From the NCBI GenBank assembly GCA_037954235.1, contig JBBMOA010000020.1:8688677-8752676 (forward strand): a stretch of 64,000 bases of DNA, written 5' to 3'. Made by a program: the position numbers and the translations under genes. This document shows, piece after piece, positions 58,682 to 64,000 of the stretch (its first letter is position 1; every line of letters begins with the position of its first letter). Below the pieces are notes generated by a model. That model was given only the letters and a program-made list of their open reading frames with translations. It ran no database searches and was not told the DNA's origin. The stretch comes from Aulostomus chinensis. Taxonomy: Eukaryota; Chordata; Actinopteri; Syngnathiformes; Aulostomidae.

Positions 58682-61600
58682 TAACACACACAAGCAGAGC
58701 TGACAGGCTAAATATCATGGAATGAGCAACAGTGTGCGTGACAGGCTATAATCCAGCTGCATTGTGGACATGAACTCCCACACATCCATTCTGTTCCACT
58801 GCAAGCTGCCATCACTTAGAAAAGAAAAAAGTTAATTAAACAAAACAAACCTGATAATTCCACCCTCACAAATACAGATGTGGTATACTAACACCGATGT
58901 TAAGGGGGGATTCTGCGATTGTTTCGGGAAAAATGTAACATGGTTGTGTTCAAATGACTTTGGTTTGGAGGAACATTATACTGTTGTGATCAAGATGTTC
59001 CCTGTACACAAACAGTATGTGAAAAGTAGGTTAAGAATTCACAGGAATTGGCCTCAGCAATCTTACAAACTCATGTATTAAAACAAAACAGTATAGTGAT
59101 GCAGCATATAAGAAACATTCTATTCATTAAACATAGTCACAAATTTGTTTTTCTCTATAACCAAGTCATGTGAATGTCAGTTTGTCTTGAAATATTTTTA
59201 GCACTATCTGGGAATAGTGCATTTTACACTTCTGGTTCATTTTCAGTCACAGAAAAATTATGCTGGTTATCATTTAGGACTAAGTGTGTCAGCTTTTAAA
59301 CTAACTAGTTCGGATTTAAAGCATTGCTTCCCCTTAAAAGTGTATTTTGTGAAGTACAAAGTACAAATAGGTGTCTTGAGCTCACAAAGATATTTTTTCC
59401 CTCCTTCATTACTTCTTTGTGACTCCAGAATGCACAAAGAGCAAGTCATGTATATTTAGCTTGACGCTAATAGCAACTGATGTCTAACTGCTGTAGCAAC
59501 AAAACAACAGCAAAAATGTATGTTAATACTCAAGCAAATCGGTATGATCCACAGCTTCTTTATTCATTCACACTTTAACTTGAGTTCAAAACAAATCATT
59601 ATCTCTCCGGTTCAGCACTACCATGAACAAGTGTGGATGAATGCTTAAACTGCATGCACCAGCTGATTGTGCTATCCACTATGATTTTTTGAAGTTTTAA
59701 ATTATTTCTCAGGTAATGTTACATGGGACATGGGTTACAAAAAAAAGAGGTGTATTTCAAATAGTTTTGGAAATATAACCACACATTCACAATAACAATT
59801 TCAGTTTTGCATTTATATATCATGGATTTGAGTTAGGTTGGCCTTGGAGGAGGTCTGGTTATCCCGCGGCCTTTCTTGATTTAAAACAATATTAATAGCA
59901 ATAGTTCAAGTCTAGATTAGGTGGAAATTGCATGTTCAGCTGTATACATACATCATGTGTGTATAGCAGCATTTCCAGGAAGTCAGTGTGTATTTTTTGT
60001 GTGTGGTATGTTGTGTCAGTAAGGTTTAAAAGCTGTAATGTATGAATAATTAACATCTGCCATCCTCACTTTTAACAACCAGATGCTGCCTACAACAGAT
60101 GAGAAGCATGCGAGACATAAGGATGGAAAAGAAAGACTCACAGCATCAGATTTTGGGGGCACTGGTGGCGGAGTAGACACTCTTGTGACCAGTGTACCAA
60201 GAGAACCATCCAATGAGGAAGAGGAATGGAAGGAGATGAGGTTTGACTCCTTTCCTAAGCCCTCTGGGTTCTGATTGGTCCAAAGTTCCTCATAAGGTAT
60301 CTCCTCATTGGTCCTCATTTCAGCCTCAGTCCACTCAGGAGTCACATATTCCCTTTCCTCACCTGGCCCCTCCCCCAGTCGGTCTCCAATTGAGTCCCTG
60401 CAGCGTTGTGTTAAGGTGTCCGAAACCCCACCCCCATACCCACACATTGACAGTCGCTGCAGTGCCGGTGCCAATGAGTCCTGACCTGACACACACATGT
60501 GAGAGCGGCGTGGGCTCACACACTCCTCTGTCATACACTCCAACTCTGGCCGCGTTTCCCTAACAGCTCGAGAGTAGGCATCAGGGTCGAACGCATGTCT
60601 AAGAAGCAGGCTCTCCACTGCTGCCGTGTTGACAGAGGCCTCGGCCACATTGAACCTAGGCATGCACCGTAGAAGCAGAAAGTGGGAGGGGGAGACTTGC
60701 TGTCGCCGAAGTACCATGCAGAGCACCACCGTCTTGCTGACGATGTTGAGCAGCTTATAGCGGTGGCCCTCTCGCACCGCATGCCGGTCATAAGGGTTTC
60801 TAGGTGGCCGTGATGGCACAGAGACATTGACAGGAAGGCGAACTCTCTCAATGATGCTCCGCACTGTATGCTCTCCTCCTAGCATGCCCTGCTCCAAAGG
60901 GGAGCGTGTGCAAAAGCGCCCATGACAAGCAAAAGGCAGGCTGACACTCTGATTCGTGCGATGGTTCATACAGACCAGGCAGGGAGTTTTACCTGAAGAG
61001 GCAGAGATAGCAGAGTTAGGAACAAGGTAACATTGGTCAAAAGAAAGAGAATTTAGCAAAAATATTGGTCGAGGACACTCGTGAGTTTGAACCCAAGGGC
61101 TGGATGAACTCCAAGGCCCAAACAAAACAAAGTTATTCATATAAATTGAAAAAAATCAGTTTATGGGGGAATTTAGTTGTAATTTCAAGCAGCATTACCT
61201 GAGATTTATGAATGTCATTCTAAAAAAGATGTGAGAACTTTTTCTTCAGCCGAGGTTAGTAATTGGTGGCTAGTGGTCAGGACACAGAGGCCACACTATA
61301 CTATCCATCCATCCATCCATTTTCAACCGCTTATTCGGGGGGCTGGAGCCTATCCTAGCAGCCTTTGGGGGAGAGGTGGGGTACACCGTGGACGGGTCGC
61401 CAGTCCATCGCAGGGCCAACACATATGGACATACAATCATTCACACTCACAGCCATGCTTACGGTCAATTAATAGCCTCCAATTAGCCTAGTCCCCTCTT
61501 GCATGTCTTTTGACTTTGGTAGGAAGCCGCAGTACCTGGAGAGAACCCACGCAGGCACAGTGAGAACATGCAAACTCCACACAGAAAGATCCCGTGCTTG

Positions 61601-62516
61601 AGCTCAAACCCAGAACCTTCTTGCTGTGAGGCAACAGTGCTAACCACTGCACCACTGTGCCGCCCCACACTAAACAATTAAATACTAATTTACTGAGATT
61701 TATTACATTACAATGTAGCCTATCTTTTTCAACCAGTGCAGATTTTCTTGACTTCTAGACTTTAAACCAATGGTTTGGTATACTGAGTGACAACCCTATT
61801 TCATACTTGGTAATCATCTCAGTGATGCTACTCAGCCATTCAAATCTCTGTATTTGGGTACACACTGCAGCTGAAGTTACCAAGCGAAGAGTGTTGATAT
61901 GAGTAAATAATACGCAGCAGTCGGACAGAAAAAAAGCCTTTTCCCACGGTGCTCTCTAAGAGGAGACAAGAGGAAGTACGAAAATCCAAACTTGTTTTTT
62001 CAAAAACCACCAAAACAGGACTCCTCATATCAAAGAGCTCAAAACACTTAGCCTTTCCTACTTCGGGGAGTCTTTCCCAGGCGTCTCAGGAGCGCACTCA
62101 GTCCTGTCTTTTCCTTGGATGGTGTGGCACACAGAAGCTCTGCCTTCCCCATGAGTGACAGCTCATCTCCAGCCTGCAGAGTGAAGCTATAGGGCTCGCT
62201 GTCTTCGCTGAACTCCCCGGACACCACCTGTAGCGTATTCATACATAAGTGAATGAGAGTGTAAATAGTTAAGAGGACAAAGGCACACAATTTATAAATT
62301 AAACACAGGCAGACAATGTTACAAGCCAGTTAAAAAAACTAAAAGCAAAGGACAGCTTTAGAAGATGAAAGTCCAGAGGACAAACCTTAACGCTGAAAGT
62401 GATTGTCTCCATGACAAAGACCCTGTCGGGGAAGACTCCAGCAACTTCCTCCACACTGGAGAAATACTGGACTGGATCCCGAATGTCCCGGTCTTCATCC
62501 AACAACTTGAACTTTC
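56926..62516 (-). CDS. garem2: GRB2-associated regulator of MAPK subtype 2 (3' part; 5' exons outside window)
   Basis: Adaptor coupling receptor tyrosine kinases to GRB2 and ERK signalling. Five coding exons are seen on the minus strand, in gene order: 62386-62516, 62053-62227, 60142-60992, 58243-58412, 56926-57514, giving about 638 aa. The first visible exon starts mid-codon inside the CABIT domain (GKFKLLDEDRD), so upstream exons lie beyond 64000. The CABIT domain continues through MNHRTNQSVSLPF and RPPRNPYD into the large exon. The middle has IPYEELW, equivalent to a phosphotyrosine GRB2 site in GAREM1, and SH3-type PPPVPPK and APPVPPR motifs. The last 66 residues form a SAM domain ending in GWRPKI. 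The intron between 62053 and 60992 seems to use a GC donor. The 3' UTR begins with a GT repeat. Subtype 2 rather than 1 is inferred from synteny with hadha; the last exon's acceptor (57515) was chosen by phase and a good pyrimidine tract. Confidence 0.9.
57679..57902. repeat. Compound (AT)n/(CA)n/(GA)n microsatellite in a garem2 intron
   Basis: About 85 bases of AT, then interrupted TATG/CACA units, another AT array and a GA run. It lies between garem2 exons 56926-57514 and 58243-58412. Long antisense frames made of Tyr/Ile repeats are artefacts of it. Confidence 0.95.
58424..58680. repeat. CA, GT and CA microsatellites in a garem2 intron
   Basis: CA at 58424-58457, GT at 58530-58568 ending in CGCGCGCG, CA at 58633-58680. 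The first starts 12 bases upstream of the acceptor of exon 58243-58412. Confidence 0.95.
58681..59374. other. garem2 intronic sequence, no exon seen
   Basis: No coding signal; short frames only. Confidence 0.4.
59375..59512 (+). repeat. Diverged interspersed repeat, copy 2 of 2
   Basis: Counterpart of 21335-21475: ctcacaaagatattttttcc, ctttgtgactccagaa, caagtcatgtat, gcaactgatgtctaactg. It lies in the garem2 intron between exons 58243-58412 and 60142-60992. Confidence 0.5.
61299..61664 (-). mobile_element. SINE type A, full length, in a garem2 intron
   Basis: On the minus strand: ggcggcacagtggtgcagtg head, a degraded B box, gtgtggagtttgcatgttct middle and a GGATGG tail. CCACACTA occurs at both flanks (61291-61298 and 61665-61672). 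It lies between the garem2 exons at 60142-60992 and 62053-62227, in the same orientation as the gene. Confidence 0.8.
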
Positions 62517-62697
62517 CTGCAGAGAGGAAACATGCAGGAAGAGTGGAGATGAAGGGGGAAAAGGTAAATGGTGGAAGACAATTCACAAAGTATGAAAGAG
62601 GAAGTAAATGACAGAGGAGAAAAGAAAAAGGACAGGCGAAATTATTTTTGTGTTCTTTGTGTGTTTAATTACGAATAATCTCACTTCTAACTCACAG

Positions 62698-62698
<1 letters not shown>

Positions 62699-62780
<82 letters not shown>
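62699..62780. repeat. (CA)n microsatellite in a garem2 intron
   Basis: About 80 bases of CA with one TACA and one AAAC interruption. Confidence 0.97.
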
Positions 62781-62786
<6 letters not shown>

Positions 62787-64000
62787 TCTGCAGTATTTGG
62801 ATGACAAGAATACAGACACCTCCGTGACCTCTGACCTGGCACCAGCTCTCAGCCAATCGACAACCGACAAGGTTGGCATGGCAACCAATAAAGGACCCCC
62901 ATTCTCACGCAGAGCAGAGACACATCACCATGGAGACACTCACACATACACTCACAACTCCCTGCCTTTCACGCTTTCTTCCCCTCGCACATCCCCTTCT
63001 CCGTCTGTAAATCTTTCGCAGTCACACGCTCCAGATAAGGAATCAGGCAGTGTTGCAGTCCATTAACTGTGTTCATGTTCCTTTTGCTTGTTGTGTGACA
63101 CATTTTAATAATGGGAAGGACCTTTTTAAGAATTTACAATGTTTCTAATAGCACGCATACTTTTGTTTATTGTTGTTCACCTACTCAGCCATTAATTGCA
63201 TGACTGTCTGGGTCATTATAGTTTTAATGAACCTCTATAACCCTCAGAGGATCCTCTTTTATTCTCAGAGTCAAGTTTCAGTGTGAGCAAAAGAGATGAG
63301 AACATTTTTTTTTGTCTGGGAGGCAGAGCAGAATACCAAACCACTATCCTCCTCGCCAGCAACCCCCCCCCCCCCACCTCCCATTGCAAAAGGGCCCCAG
63401 GATAAGATACCAAACAATACTAGCAAGTGCTAGTTTTCAACACAAACCACCACCCATTTCTTGAACACCAAACAAAACTCCATTTTCCTCCAGGAAACCT
63501 TCACCGGGAGTGTTCAGCTAGACTCTGAATTTCACTAAAAGAGTTTACCTGTGACATCACAACATATTAATTCACCATAACTATCAAGATACATTTCTAG
63601 AGAATAAAAAAAAAAAATTCATTGATTTTTTTCATTAGCAAGGATGACTGTGGTGCTGCTTTTCTTTCCCGAAACCCATCTATGACAAAGGATCATTGAG
63701 CTCTTCATTGAGCTCCTCTACGCTTCAGTCATCTTTCACTATAGAGGGGAGCTAGAGAGAAAGAGGGGGAGAGAGAGAAAGGATGAGGGAGCATCCTGTT
63801 GTCCATCCCTGGGGGGAAACCAATATTGCTCTCCTCTTATTTAGACTTCCTGTATGAACTCATCACACAGACATCAGCTCATCATCAGTGGTGGCCTGTT
63901 ATTTAGCCAGCAACTACCTGCCATATTTAAAGAGACAAAAAGTTAGTCCTGAATGTAATTGCTAGCTGGCTTGTCTACTGGAATCCATCAGTAAATAGTA
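62781..64000. other. garem2 intron, upstream exons not in window
   Basis: I searched for the preceding CABIT exon (it should end just before a split Gly codon) and did not find it. A C run at 63363-63377 and GA-rich sequence at 63755-63790 are the only simple features. Confidence 0.5.

Noticed and set aside
60083..60563. Plus-strand frames opposite the large garem2 exon
   Set aside because: Antisense shadows of a well-supported coding exon.

Overview
The window is vertebrate nuclear DNA, almost certainly from a ray-finned (teleost) fish. Evidence: split genes with GT-AG introns, very dense CA/GT microsatellites, compact introns, and typical teleost interspersed repeats (tRNA-headed SINEs ending in GGAT repeats, L2-like LINE 3' ends, Tc1, hAT and PIF/Harbinger relics). 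The species cannot be named from the sequence.

Layout. From 1 to about 29.8 kb I see no gene. This stretch is AT-rich intergenic DNA with microsatellites, old repeats and GC-richer islands that look like non-coding regulatory elements, some rich in homeodomain-type TAAT cores. From 29.8 to 41.1 kb lies hadhb on the minus strand, complete (15 coding exons, 473 aa). From 41.8 to 52.2 kb lies hadha on the plus strand, complete (21 coding exons, 763 aa). They are head to head across less than 1 kb, which must hold a shared promoter and carries a DR1 nuclear-receptor (PPAR/HNF4-type) element. From 52.2 to 56.9 kb is an intergenic stretch with repeats, one carrying a nested Harbinger element. From 56.9 to 62.5 kb on the minus strand are the last five coding exons of garem2 (second part of the CABIT domain, proline-rich middle, SAM domain); its 5' exons lie beyond the right edge. 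The order hadhb-hadha-garem2 and the orientations match human 2p23.3.

Function. hadha and hadhb encode the alpha and beta subunits of the mitochondrial trifunctional protein, which performs the last three steps of long-chain fatty acid beta-oxidation (hydration, NAD-dependent dehydrogenation, thiolysis). Divergent transcription from one promoter would help keep the subunits balanced. garem2 encodes a GRB2-binding adaptor of receptor tyrosine kinase/MAPK signalling and is linked only by conserved synteny.

The most unusual material is in the mobile DNA and splice signals: three SINE types that share heads and tails in mosaic fashion, three nested insertions (hAT in SINE, Harbinger in SINE, L2 LINE in Tc1) with readable target-site duplications, a (TG)n tract directly at the 3' splice site of hadha exon 7, and a probable GC-AG intron in garem2. 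I did not find an undescribed multi-gene system.
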